From contig OZ244718.1 of NCBI GenBank assembly GCA_965218945.1, positions 186,001 to 250,000 of the forward strand: 64,000 nt of DNA, written 5' to 3'. Every line of letters begins with the position of its first letter. Positions within the stretch are counted from its first letter, which is position 1. Under the pieces are notes generated by a model. That model was not told where the DNA came from. It made no database searches and worked only from the letters and a program-made list of their open reading frames with translations. The stretch comes from DAOUJW01 sp965218945 (GTDB lineage: Bacteria; Chloroflexota; Dehalococcoidia; Lucifugimonadales; UBA2985). Positions 24,542 to 32,567 of this stretch are shown in pieces. A program made the translations under genes and the position numbers.

Positions 24542-24793
24542 ATGGCAAAGATACTTCAGGTGGATTACGAGTCCGGTGATTTCGTGGTGCGTGTCAGCCC
24601 CAAGAATATAAAACTCCTTCCCCAGGAAACCCAGGAGCACCTGAAGACGGCCAACAAGGAAATGCTTATGGCTTTCAAGAGCTGCCTGGACTCAGCCCTG
24701 AGCCTGCTGGAGCGTCCGAAGAAGTCCAATACACCAACCAGGCGGACATATATCCGTCTGGAGGAGACCGAAGAGGAGGAAACAAAGGCCTGA
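24542..24793 (+). CDS. small protein co-transcribed with the ArsA-like ATPase
   Basis: An 83-residue protein with GGAGTGAGAG before ATG, nine bases after the ArsA stop. It starts MAKILQVDYESGDFVVRVSP and has a helix (PQETQEHLKTANKEMLMAFKSCLDSALSLLERPKK), a basic segment (TPTRRTYIRLEE) and an acidic tail TEEEETKA. No membrane segment is present. The family is not recognised, but the tight linkage suggests it helps the ATPase or is its client. Confidence 0.7.
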   Translation: MAKILQVDYESGDFVVRVSPKNIKLLPQETQEHLKTANKEMLMAFKSCLDSALSLLERPKKSNTPTRRTYIRLEETEEEETKA

Positions 24794-24803
24794 GACCTGC
24801 GTC

Positions 24804-26069
24804 TCACCCGTCGGCTTTCTCTCCTCCCACCTTCGTCTCATAAAGCTCCAGGAACTCCTCTTGGGACGAGACGGAGGCCACCTCTCTGATGAAGTCGCCC
24901 AGGGTTGGGCTGGATGCCCGCAGCCGGCTCAACTGATCGAACAGGGGGCTGACGGAAGCCGGACTGTCGGCGTAGTTGCCGTGAAAGGCGAAATAGGCCT
25001 GGTTGAGCTTGCGGATATAGTGGCCGTTCTCCACTAGGAACAGCCTCCGCCCCTCCATATACGCCTCGGCCTCCTCAATCCTGCCCTCTGACAGAAGCTC
25101 CTCCGTAGTCAGGCGCGTCTCGCGCATCTCCCGGCGGAAGTCGAAGGGATCCTGCTGCGTCTGTGGCAAAATGCGCGTGTTGAACGATACAGGAACTCTG
25201 GCCGCCGTTTCATACTCCCGGTACACCAGGTCTCCTATCTCGTTTCCGAAGATGTTGGCCACGGTCTCGTTGATGGCAGTCATGTCCGAGTTGCTTCCGT
25301 AGGTCTGGCCCAGGGGACGGAAGAACAGGTAATGGTGCAGCCATTCGTGGGCTGCTATTCTCAGGGTTGTATGAAGGGAGTACCTGGCGTTTATGACGGC
25401 GGGATACGTCGCCACACCGCCTGTGCCTGCCACAAGGGCCGACACGTCATCCTCCGCCAGGAGCTGCCTCTCCAGGGCATCCATCTCCTCCACCGTGATG
25501 TCGGGGTCAAGCAGGCTTGCTTTGATGATCTCGATGCGGTCGCGCCGCGATATGATGAGCGCCTTGGGGGAGGGGGCCAGCCGGAAGTCCACGGGGGGGA
25601 GGTGAATACCGAAAGCCCCAATTAGCCCTCCCGGAAACAGCCCTTCTTCGTCGATGGCTGCGTCGACAGTCGCCTCCATAATCTCCTCAACCTCGTTCCT
25701 GATCTCCGCCCGGGCCTCCTTTACGAGCATCAGCTCCTCTAAATAATCCTCCAGGGCCGTAGGAGATTCTCCGTGGATTGGCAGGAGGAGCTCTCTGCTT
25801 CTCCTCTCCAGCCTCTCCTCCTCCTCTCCCAGGCGGAAGTACTCCAGGACCATGCCTCTCTTCTCCTGCTCATCCAGGGAGTTGCCGGGAAGGAGAGACC
25901 CCAGTCCGTGCAGCCACTTGGCAAGGAAGTTCTCCGCTTCCCACTGCACCAGCGAATACTTGTACGGCACGGCGTGACCCAGCTGCAGCGTGTCTCTCGT
26001 CATCAGGAGCGCCAGGGAGATGAAGACGACAAGACCCACGCGGAGAGCGTCCTTAATGAGAGTCCTCAC
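24804..26069 (-). CDS. membrane-anchored protein with HEXXH motif (possible peptidase)
   Basis: A 421-residue protein. One membrane span near residues 8-24 (ALRVGLVVFISLALLM) anchors it, most of the rest facing outward. A long helical region (residues about 65-135) precedes a possible gluzincin-type active site: HEWLHHYLFF (residues 241-250) and, about 25 residues later, NETVANIFGNEIGD, which could supply the third ligand. I infer a metallopeptidase; the family is not identified. The ArsA-linked gene is convergent, ten bases away. Confidence 0.65.
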   Translation of the reverse strand: MRTLIKDALRVGLVVFISLALLMTRDTLQLGHAVPYKYSLVQWEAENFLAKWLHGLGSLLPGNSLDEQEKRGMVLEYFRLGEEEERLERRSRELLLPIHGESPTALEDYLEELMLVKEARAEIRNEVEEIMEATVDAAIDEEGLFPGGLIGAFGIHLPPVDFRLAPSPKALIISRRDRIEIIKASLLDPDITVEEMDALERQLLAEDDVSALVAGTGGVATYPAVINARYSLHTTLRIAAHEWLHHYLFFRPLGQTYGSNSDMTAINETVANIFGNEIGDLVYREYETAARVPVSFNTRILPQTQQDPFDFRREMRETRLTTEELLSEGRIEEAEAYMEGRRLFLVENGHYIRKLNQAYFAFHGNYADSPASVSPLFDQLSRLRASSPTLGDFIREVASVSSQEEFLELYETKVGGEKADG

Positions 26070-26235
26070 ACCACCTCCTTCGTCTAATCATAGCGTCCAG
26101 AGTGTGTCGCGCTCAACTGCGCGAGGGGTTTGCGCATTCCTGGGCGGGTTTAGATACTAGCGTGTCACCGACTCGCGCTACAAACACCTTGTGTGAGCCG
26201 TTGCGATAGTGCGCTGGTTCTGCGACATACCGGTT

Positions 26236-26270
26236 CCGCTCACCCTGAGCCTGTCGAAAGGAGTGAGCGG
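26236..26270. repeat. palindromic repeat variant
   Basis: CCGCTCACCCTGAGCCTGTCGAAAGGAGTGAGCGG, a self-complementary unit related to 9739-9774 and 26294-26332. It lies 24 bases from the next copy in the 370-base gap between the peptidase-like and hydrolase genes; the rest of that gap shows nothing. Confidence 0.7.
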
Positions 26271-26293
26271 AGGCCGGACGATGGTGAGCGTAC

Positions 26294-26332
26294 CCGCTCA
26301 TATGTATGGTTCGACAAGCTCACCATGAGCGG
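26294..26332. repeat. palindromic repeat, reverse orientation of 9739-9774
   Basis: CCGCTCATATGTATGGTTCGACAAGCTCACCATGAGCGG. The core GGTTCGACAAGCTCACCATGAGCGG is the exact reverse complement of the 9739 copy. Stem ends CCGCTCAT/ATGAGCGG pair perfectly. Confidence 0.75.
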
Positions 26333-26439
26333 ATATGGAATAGTATTCCTACAGGCGTCGGCATTTCCGACGCGTGGAGGGATGCAGGGGGCCTCCCTGT
26401 GGGGATATGGTATCATATGCAGGTGATAACGAGGGCTGG

Positions 26440-27342
26440 ATGCTGATACTAGGGCTGTTGGTTGGGGCAGCCGCGGGCGCGTACATGGGGCTGTCCGGAT
26501 ACATGGCCGGCCAGATGTCGCGGGCGCCCAGGACTTATCCGGAGACCACACCGGACTGCCTGGGTCTGCGCTACGAAGACGCGGTCTTTACAAACAGAGG
26601 CGGGTCACTGGAGCTGAGGGGATGGCTCGTATGGGAGGGCGATCCCGATTCCTGGGTAATCCTGGTCCACGGCAGCGGAGGCAACCGCGCCCACAACGCG
26701 GTCAATATGCTTGGCCTGACCAGGGACCTCATAAGGAGGGGAATCGGCGTCCTGACCTTCGATCTGAGGGCGCACGGCCACTCCCAGGGCAGCAGGATTT
26801 CGGTAGGCTATGAGGAGCGCACCGACCTGCAGGGCGCCATAGATTTCCTGGAGTCTGTAGGCATATCCAGGGACCGCATAGGGGCGTTGGGGTTCTCTCT
26901 GGGCGCCGTTATCACCCTGATGACCGCCTCCGAGGAGAGGGGCCTCGCCGGTCTGGTGCTCGACAGCCCGTTCGCCAGTCTGAAGGAGATGGTGCAGCAG
27001 GAGGCGTCCAGGCGCAGCGGCATGTCTAGGGCCTTCCTCCCGGGGATGGTGTTGATGGGCCGTCTCCTGTACGGCGTCGACCTCTCATCGGTGCGACCGC
27101 TGGAGGCCGTGAGGAACGTGGAGTGTCCGCTGCTGTTCATTCACGGCGCGGAGGACACGATGGTGAATCCATCCCACTCCGCCAGGCTGTTCGACGCGGC
27201 GGAGGGCGACAAGGATCTCTGGCTAGTGCCGGACGCGCGACACGCCCAAGGCTACAACACGCGTCCTTTGGAGTACGTCGACCGGGTCGCGGACTTCTTC
27301 GGCAGAGCTAGGCAGCGGCCGCAGCCGGTAGGCCTTCCTTAG
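26440..27342 (+). CDS. membrane-anchored alpha/beta hydrolase
   Basis: ATG 26440 (GAGGG upstream) gives MLILGLLVGAAAGAYMGLSGYMAG, a single N-terminal anchor, and a 300-residue protein; the frame is open further upstream but over repeat DNA. The hydrolase fold is clear: VILVHGSGGNRAHN (oxyanion), TFDLRAHGHSQGSR, nucleophile elbow LGFSLGA, HGAEDTMVNPSHS (acid) and ARHAQGYNTRP (His). It belongs to the BAAT/FrsA-like or YqkD-type hydrolases; substrate unknown. Its last 35 bases overlap the 3' end of rplT on the other strand. Confidence 0.88.
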   Translation: MLILGLLVGAAAGAYMGLSGYMAGQMSRAPRTYPETTPDCLGLRYEDAVFTNRGGSLELRGWLVWEGDPDSWVILVHGSGGNRAHNAVNMLGLTRDLIRRGIGVLTFDLRAHGHSQGSRISVGYEERTDLQGAIDFLESVGISRDRIGALGFSLGAVITLMTASEERGLAGLVLDSPFASLKEMVQQEASRRSGMSRAFLPGMVLMGRLLYGVDLSSVRPLEAVRNVECPLLFIHGAEDTMVNPSHSARLFDAAEGDKDLWLVPDARHAQGYNTRPLEYVDRVADFFGRARQRPQPVGLP

Positions 27343-27679
27343 CCGCGGAGGCCAACTGTGCAAAGGTCTCCGAATCCCTGACCGCTATATCCGCCAGGAT
27401 CTTGCGGTCCACCTCCACGCCGGACTGGTGAAGTCCATAGATGAACTGGCTGTAGGAGAGGCCGTTTTCACGGGCGGCGGCGTTGATGCGCGTTATCCAG
27501 AGACGTCGAAAGTCTCCCTTGCGCTCCTTGCGATGCCTATAGGCATGGCTCAGGGCCTTGATGAGGGACTCATTGGCCTGCTTGTAGAGCTTATGCCTGC
27601 CGCCGCGATGACCCTTGGTCATCTGGAGCAGCCTCTTGTGTCGGTGCCTTGTGGTTACGCCTCGTTTGATTCTGGCCAC
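27308..27679 (-). CDS. rplT: 50S ribosomal protein L20
   Basis: A 123-residue protein: MARIKRGVTTRHRHKRLLQMTKGHRGGRHKLYKQANESL, HAYRHRKERKGDFRRLWITRINAAARENGLSYSQFI are diagnostic. It binds 23S rRNA and is needed early in large-subunit assembly. The C-terminus has a short extension (SAAKEGLPAAAAA). It is the last gene of infC-rpmI-rplT and ends inside the convergent hydrolase gene, an unusual overlap of 35 bases. Confidence 0.98.
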   Translation of the reverse strand: MARIKRGVTTRHRHKRLLQMTKGHRGGRHKLYKQANESLIKALSHAYRHRKERKGDFRRLWITRINAAARENGLSYSQFIYGLHQSGVEVDRKILADIAVRDSETFAQLASAAKEGLPAAAAA

Positions 27680-27697
27680 TTATATTACTCCGAGCGG

Positions 27698-27895
27698 TTA
27701 CATATATGGCAAGGCTCGCCTGATGCCCGGCCTATCGGCGGGGCTTGTGTCGAGCTTGCGATGGTACAGCCGATGCACACTGGCCGGTTTCTTGCGACGC
27801 AGGTGGCTTCTGTGGCCCTTCATGCGCAGTATCCTGCCAGTGCCTGTGATGTGAAACCGGGCTTTGGCGCCCTTGTGGGTCTTCAGCTTAGGCAT
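27698..27895 (-). CDS. rpmI: 50S ribosomal protein L35
   Basis: A 65-residue protein, MPKLKTHKGAKARFHITGTGRILRMKGHRSHLRRKK, unmistakable L35. The ATG at 27895 overlaps the infC stop by eight bases. It is followed by rplT after an 18-base gap, the conserved bacterial order. Confidence 0.98.
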   Translation of the reverse strand: MPKLKTHKGAKARFHITGTGRILRMKGHRSHLRRKKPASVHRLYHRKLDTSPADRPGIRRALPYM

Positions 27896-28442
27896 TCGCC
27901 ACCTCTTCGGGATCCTTCTCCACCTTGGCGCGCTGGCCCGTGGGCGCAATGATTATGCTCAACCTACGTCCCTCCAGGGAGGGGGTCTTCTCCGGCTTGG
28001 CCTCGTCCTTAAATGCCTCTGCAATCCCCCGGAGGAGTTCCACGCCTATATCCTGGTGGGTTATCTCTCGTCCTCTGAACATCACCGTCAACTTGACCTT
28101 GGCTCCTTCATCCAGCAGCTTCTTCACCTGGCGCTTCTTGGCCTCTATATCGTGGTCGCCGATGCGAGGGCGGAACCTGACCTCTCGCAAGAGACTGGTT
28201 TTTTGGCCCTTGCGGGCATCCCGTTCCTTCTTGGTCTGTAGGTAGCGGAACTTTCCGTAGTCCAGCAGCCTGCATACCGGGGGCTTCGCGGCGGGGGCAA
28301 CTTCCACCAGATCCAGTCCCTTTTCCTGGGCAAGCTGAATTGCCTCGGAGGTTTGCATTGTGCCAAGCTGCTCGCCGTCGTCGTCAACGACCAGCACCTC
28401 CCGAGAATGTATTTGCTGGTTAATGCGGTAGTCTCTAGGTAT
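27888..28442 (-). CDS. infC: translation initiation factor IF-3, probable AUA start
   Basis: A 184-residue IF-3. The N-domain needs the conserved RDYRINQQI segment, which lies upstream of the first standard start (GTG 28397). Reading upstream, no ATG, GTG or TTG occurs before a TGA; ATA at 28442 follows AGGGGGAAG by a few bases and gives IPRDYRINQQIHSREVLVVDDDG. Rare starts (AUU in E. coli) let IF-3 limit its own synthesis, so a non-AUG start is expected. The C-domain KVKLTVMFRGREITHQDIG...PEKTPSLEGRRLSIIIAP is complete. Confidence 0.93.
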   Translation of the reverse strand: MPRDYRINQQIHSREVLVVDDDGEQLGTMQTSEAIQLAQEKGLDLVEVAPAAKPPVCRLLDYGKFRYLQTKKERDARKGQKTSLLREVRFRPRIGDHDIEAKKRQVKKLLDEGAKVKLTVMFRGREITHQDIGVELLRGIAEAFKDEAKPEKTPSLEGRRLSIIIAPTGQRAKVEKDPEEVANA

Positions 28443-28488
28443 GCGCTTCCCCCTGCAAAGGCTGCTTAGCCGTCAGATTTAGGAGGCT

Positions 28489-28517
28489 AATATAGCACAG
28501 CCGCGACGGGTAGTCAA
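28489..28517 (-). promoter_or_regulatory. sigma70 promoter of infC-rpmI-rplT
   Basis: On the minus strand TTGACT (28517-28512), a 17-base spacer and TATATT (28494-28489), about 47 bases before the infC start. Near-consensus spacing. The IS at 28646 lies only about 130 bases upstream of it. Confidence 0.75.
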
Positions 28518-28645
28518 TTGCGCGACGGCTCTCGTTGGCCCAAGTTCTCCCAAAGTGGAAAAACGAACTCCGCGAGGCATCTGAACCTAATCATAGTGCC
28601 GATTGATCGTCCTTGATACCTCTCTGCGTTCAGAACGACAAGGAT

Positions 28646-30398
28646 GTAGGGGCGGTTCGCGGAGCCTGTCCCAGAATGATGAATTGGTGACTATTGGTGA
28701 GTCGGTCGTGCCAAGTCCGAGTCTGTTGTCACAGTCGGAGCGATGTCTTGACCGTCATTCGATCTTGCAGGCGGCGCGGATTAGGAGACATGGTTGGTTA
28801 GGCCGTCGTCGGTCACCCCCTCATGGCCCTGCTATCGCCGCCTGCGCCCATCTCTGGTTCCACCTGGGTCTGCCCCGGTCGCGCCATACGCGCCACAGGG
28901 TGCGCAGGTTGAAGCTCGTGGCCAACAAGACCCATTCGGCCGACACATTGACAATGCCACGGAGCAAGAACCGCCGAGCGCCCTGTTGCTCTTTGAGGAT
29001 CCCAAAAGCCGGTTCTGGCAGTTGCTTACGCTGCTTGTACGCCTCTTTGGCCTCCTCAGTAGACATCCATACCCGATGACGACGCAGGACAGCTTCGTGA
29101 GGACCTACCTCCAGCCCACGCCCATGACGCCCATCCTTGGTGCAGACCCCGAAGGCCGGACACACCTGGCAGACGGCTCCGGAGGCTCGGTACAGACGCA
29201 TGAGCGTTCCCCTGGTACGCTTGAGTCGGGTGAAGCGCAGTATCTGGCCCATGGGACAGGTGTAGCTATCCATCTGCTCATCGTAGCAAAAACGGTCCTT
29301 GTGGTAGGGGTGTTCAAGGGCCTTGTGCTGCGACTCCGGCATGATCACCTGTTGTTCCCGTTGGGCGCACGACTCCAGGTTGGCGCCGGAGTGATAGCCC
29401 GCATCGGCCAGCGTTGCCTCCGCCCTGTCTCCAATCATCTCCTCGGCTTGCTCCAGCATTGGAGTCAACTGACCACTGTCGTTGGCCTCACACACCACCT
29501 CCGCTGCGGTGATGACTAGCCCCGTGCCTTCGCCGGCGCCCGGCTCCAGTGGCGAGACCATCGCTTGGGCATTGTAAGCAGCCACGATGCCTCCACCAGC
29601 CTTCATCAGACTCGCATCACCATCGGTAAGATTGATACGTTGCTGTCCCTCTTCACCTGCAAGTTGTTCCATTGCCTGCTGCACCTGTTCTCTCAGCGCC
29701 TTGTTCTTGGCAAGCTCCTCCGGCAGACGCACAGAGACAGCGTCTTCCCCAGCCTCGTTCTGCGCCTCAAGATCACTGATCGCCGCGTCCACCCGCTTCA
29801 GCAACCGTTGCAACCCTTCAGCATCAAAGCTCCTATCCTTCGCTGCATTGGCAGCTATCTTCGTCCCATCCACAGCCTGCACCGCCAACTCCACCAAGCC
29901 CATGGCCACCATCGTGCGCACCGTTCGCTTAAAGAGCCTTCTCATCGCTCCACGATGGTCTCTGTAGAACCGCCACAGGGTATTGTGGTCCGGGTGCTGC
30001 CAAGCTGTCAGCCAAAGGTACGGTATCTGGTCTCGGCAGGCCGCCTCCAGCTTGCGGCACGAGCGCACGCCGGTCATGAACCCATACAACCACACGCTCA
30101 GCAGCCCGCGAGGATGGTACGATGGCGCTCCCAATGCCTCACCATCTATCTCAACTCCCAACTCAGACCATCCCGAACGCTCCAAAGCGTCCACAAACTC
30201 CGCCACAAACCGCACCGGATGGTCTTCGGGCACAACTTCCTCCAGTGTAGGAGGAAACAACCACGGCTGCTCTCGGTTCAGTGGGCGACGCGGCATTGAA
30301 CTCTCCATCAATCAATTCTTGGCCACAATTCTAACCCGTTTCACCCACATCCGAAAATACACACCCTTTATGAGACAGGCTCCGCGAACCGCCCCTAC
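28646..30398 (-). mobile_element. IS1182-family insertion sequence, 1753 bp
   Basis: Terminal inverted repeats GTAGGGGCGGTTCGCGGAGCCTGTC (28646 onward; the other end reads the same from 30398) define the element. It carries one transposase on the minus strand. I found no convincing target duplication (GGAT left, GGAA right). It lies between the infC promoter and the PCD gene and interrupts no recognisable gene. Confidence 0.85.
28821..30296 (-). CDS. IS1182-family transposase
   Basis: A 491-residue protein; ATG 30296 has GGAG six bases upstream, while an ATG five codons earlier has none. Order: MPRRPLNREQPWLFPPTLEEVVPEDHPVRFVAEFVDAL, YHPRGLLSVWLYGFMTGVRSCRKLE, VQAVDGTKIAANAAKDRSFD (first Asp), LADAGYHSGANLE (second Asp), a Cys-rich zinc segment (YTCPMGQIL...CQVCPAFGVC), and PEPAFGILKEQQGARRFLLRG (Glu). 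The DDE triad is complete, so it is probably active. Distinct from the 1560-bp IS, though of the same broad group. Confidence 0.93.
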   Translation of the reverse strand: MPRRPLNREQPWLFPPTLEEVVPEDHPVRFVAEFVDALERSGWSELGVEIDGEALGAPSYHPRGLLSVWLYGFMTGVRSCRKLEAACRDQIPYLWLTAWQHPDHNTLWRFYRDHRGAMRRLFKRTVRTMVAMGLVELAVQAVDGTKIAANAAKDRSFDAEGLQRLLKRVDAAISDLEAQNEAGEDAVSVRLPEELAKNKALREQVQQAMEQLAGEEGQQRINLTDGDASLMKAGGGIVAAYNAQAMVSPLEPGAGEGTGLVITAAEVVCEANDSGQLTPMLEQAEEMIGDRAEATLADAGYHSGANLESCAQREQQVIMPESQHKALEHPYHKDRFCYDEQMDSYTCPMGQILRFTRLKRTRGTLMRLYRASGAVCQVCPAFGVCTKDGRHGRGLEVGPHEAVLRRHRVWMSTEEAKEAYKQRKQLPEPAFGILKEQQGARRFLLRGIVNVSAEWVLLATSFNLRTLWRVWRDRGRPRWNQRWAQAAIAGP

Positions 30399-30492
30399 GG
30401 AAGACGCTGTCGTCACTGCTTATATCCTGCCCCCTTGAAAGCCTGGGGCCGCGATAGTAAGCTGTTATCAGGACAGGAAGGGAGGTGAAAAT

Positions 30493-30825
30493 ATGCTTAT
30501 GCGTGAAAAGTGCGTGGCGTGTCGCAGGGATTCGCCCCTGGTAACCGATGAGGAGGTCGCTGAGCTGCATCCCCAAGTGGCTGATTGGGAGATGATGGAC
30601 GAGGAGTCCATTCCGAGGTTGAAGCGCACCTTCAGCTTCCCCGACTTCGCTGGCGCCCTGGCCTTCAGCAGCAGCGTGGGCGAGGCTGCCGAGGAGGAGG
30701 GACACCATCCGCGTATCGTCACGGAGTGGGGCAGGGTATCGGTCACCTGGTGGACCCACAAGATACGGGGGCTTCACCGCAACGACTTCATTATGGCCGC
30801 CAAGACGGACCAGCTTTACGGCTAG
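30493..30825 (+). CDS. pterin-4a-carbinolamine dehydratase
   Basis: A 110-residue protein with GGGAGGTGAAAAT before ATG. Family motifs: REKCVACRRDSPLVTDEEVAELHPQVADWEM, then KRTFSFPDFAGALAFSSSVGEAAEEEGHHPRIVTEWGRVSVTWWTHKI, with the catalytic HHP and later His in THKI...GLHRNDF. It recycles tetrahydrobiopterin or a pterin cofactor, or acts as a folate/molybdopterin auxiliary. No aromatic hydroxylase is nearby. Its 3' end overlaps the UDG gene by four bases on the other strand. Confidence 0.93.
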   Translation: MLMREKCVACRRDSPLVTDEEVAELHPQVADWEMMDEESIPRLKRTFSFPDFAGALAFSSSVGEAAEEEGHHPRIVTEWGRVSVTWWTHKIRGLHRNDFIMAAKTDQLYG

Positions 30826-31520
30826 GTCTCCACAAGCTCCCTGACCTTCGCAAAGACGCCCTCGAACATCTCGCGGGTGAGCCTGCCGGTGTTGGTGTTC
30901 TGCTGGCTGGGGTGGTAGGACGACACAAGGACTCTGCCGTCCGGCAGCCGGTGTTCCGCGCCGTGGGAGAAGCGCGGCGCGGGTCTCACCGCTTTGTGGC
31001 CCAGTTCCCGCCGCGCCAAAAGGTAGCTGTCGAAGGCGATCTTCCCCAGCGCTACCACGACCTTCACATCCGCAAGCAGCGATAGCTCCCTCAGTAGGTA
31101 GGGGCGGCAGGCGGTCTTCTCCTCCGTGGATGGCTTGTTGGCCGGCGGGGCGCATCGCACCGCCGCCGTGACGTAGGCGTCCTTGAGGGTAAGGCCGTCG
31201 TCCCGGCGCGTGGAGGTCGGCGAGCTGGCGAAGCCGAACTTGTACAGCGTCTCGAAGAGCCAGTTCCCGCTGCTGTCGCCGGTGAACATACGGCCCGTGC
31301 GGTTCCCGCCGTGGGCCGCCGGAGCCAGCCCGATAATCAGCGCCCGCGCTTCCGGGTCTCCCAAGGACGGGAGCGGTCGGCCCCAATACTCCTGGTCGCG
31401 GTACCTGGCGCGCTTCTCCAGGGCCATCCGCTCCCTGTGCTCCACCAGTCGCGGGCACGTCCGGCAGTCTATGACCGACTGATTCAGTGTCTCAAGGGCT
31501 TGGGCGATGCTCTGCGTCAT
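30822..31520 (-). CDS. uracil-DNA glycosylase, family 5 type
   Basis: A 232-residue Fe-S uracil-DNA glycosylase. Cys19 and Cys22 (DCRTCPRL) plus the two cysteines of AAVRCAPPANKPSTEEKTAC ligate the 4Fe-4S cluster. The active-site loop is GLAPAAHGGNRTGRMFTGD, which lacks the usual Asp/Asn catalytic residue as in family 5, and the later motif is SYHPSQQNTNTGRLT. It removes uracil and other deaminated bases from DNA. Convergent with the PCD gene. Confidence 0.92.
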   Translation of the reverse strand: MTQSIAQALETLNQSVIDCRTCPRLVEHRERMALEKRARYRDQEYWGRPLPSLGDPEARALIIGLAPAAHGGNRTGRMFTGDSSGNWLFETLYKFGFASSPTSTRRDDGLTLKDAYVTAAVRCAPPANKPSTEEKTACRPYLLRELSLLADVKVVVALGKIAFDSYLLARRELGHKAVRPAPRFSHGAEHRLPDGRVLVSSYHPSQQNTNTGRLTREMFEGVFAKVRELVET

Positions 31521-31544
31521 GGGCGCTCGAAGGTGAGACCGCCC

Positions 31545-32321
31545 TTAAATCAATGAGCGGGACTGCCCGCCATCGACGGTGATGGACGTGCCGGTGACCA
31601 GGTCCGCCCGCTCCGAGCATAGGAAGGCTACCATCTCTCCCACCGGCTCCGGCCAGCCGAACTTCCCCATCGGTAGCTGCCGCTCTATGAACTGCTCCAC
31701 CGCCTCCGGGCTGTTGGAGTTCACGAAACGGTCCCAGCTTCCTCCCGGAAACTGTATCGACCCCGGCGCGACGGTGTTCACCAGCACGTTGTAGGGGGCC
31801 AGGGACAGGGCGATGTGCTTGGAGAAGGCAATTACCGCCGCCTTGGTTGTCATGTAGCTGAGCCCTCCGCCGTACTCCCTGCCCCAGATGGAGGCGATAT
31901 TAACTATGCGACCCCATCGCCGCTCCTTCATACCGGGCGTCACAAGCCGGGTGAGCCGCACGGTGGAGAGGAGGTTAAGGTCAAGGGTGTCGTACCAGTC
32001 CTGGTCGGTGGTGGTGTCGAAGTCGCGGCCGCCCCGGGTGCCGCCGACGTTGTTCACCAGGATGTCCACCTGCCCGAAAGCCGCCACCGACTCCTCGAAG
32101 AACTTCTCAGCGCCCTCGGCTGTGGCCACGTCCGCCTGAGTGCCCCGGACGTCGCATCCCAATCCCTTCATCTCCGCCAGGGCCTGGTCCAGGTCCTCGA
32201 CGCCGCGGCCGCATATTGATACGCGGCATCCCTCTCTGCCCAGTGTCAGAGCCGCCTGCCGCCCAAGTCCTCGGCTGCCGCCGGTGACCAGCGCCACGCG
32301 GCCCTCAATACCCAGGTCCAT
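31545..32321 (-). CDS. short-chain dehydrogenase/reductase
   Basis: ATG 32321 follows AGGAGG; the frame extends upstream without a ribosome site. The 258-residue protein has the SDR marks VALVTGGSRGLGRQAAL (cofactor loop), VNNVGGTRGG, catalytic NIASIWG...YMTTKAAV (Ser, Tyr and Lys, with spacing YxxxK) and VNTVAPGSIQFPGGS, then SERADLVTGTSITVDGGQSRS. It is an NAD(P)-dependent oxidoreductase of unknown substrate, 24 bases downstream of nothing in the same operon; the UDG gene follows 24 bases later. Confidence 0.92.
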   Translation of the reverse strand: MDLGIEGRVALVTGGSRGLGRQAALTLGREGCRVSICGRGVEDLDQALAEMKGLGCDVRGTQADVATAEGAEKFFEESVAAFGQVDILVNNVGGTRGGRDFDTTTDQDWYDTLDLNLLSTVRLTRLVTPGMKERRWGRIVNIASIWGREYGGGLSYMTTKAAVIAFSKHIALSLAPYNVLVNTVAPGSIQFPGGSWDRFVNSNSPEAVEQFIERQLPMGKFGWPEPVGEMVAFLCSERADLVTGTSITVDGGQSRSLI

Positions 32322-32379
32322 TCTTGCCTCCTTGACGATCATGGGACGCGCGTGCTCTGACACTGCGCGCCCTTCGGAG

Positions 32380-32560
32380 AATTAGACGTCTTCCCCCTTC
32401 AAGGGGGAAGATTGAGATGGGGGTGAATCGTGTGAAGGACACAGCACTTGTCTGCCCCCATCCCCGTATCAAGTACGGGGCAGGCTCTAACCTTCCCCCG
32501 CAAGCGAGGGAAGGGACATTTGATTACGTAAAGGTCTCCCTTCGGAAGTGTAATCGTTCT
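32380..32560. repeat. intergenic palindromes (C/G-rich) and a MITE-end-like sequence
   Basis: Contains CTTCCCCCTTCAAGGGGGAAG, a hairpin CCCCGTATCAAGTACGGGG and CTTCCCCCGCAAGCGAGGGAAG. Near 32522-32539 the sequence TGATTACGTAAAGGTCTCCC resembles the MITE terminus GGTTACGCAAAGGTCTCC at 43967-43983. No matching partner end was found nearby, so this may be a solo end or chance. Confidence 0.45.
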
Positions 32561-32567
32561 AGCCGGC

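Noticed and set aside
28646..30398. Target duplication of the second IS
   Set aside because: GGAT and GGAA at the flanks do not match, so I do not claim one.
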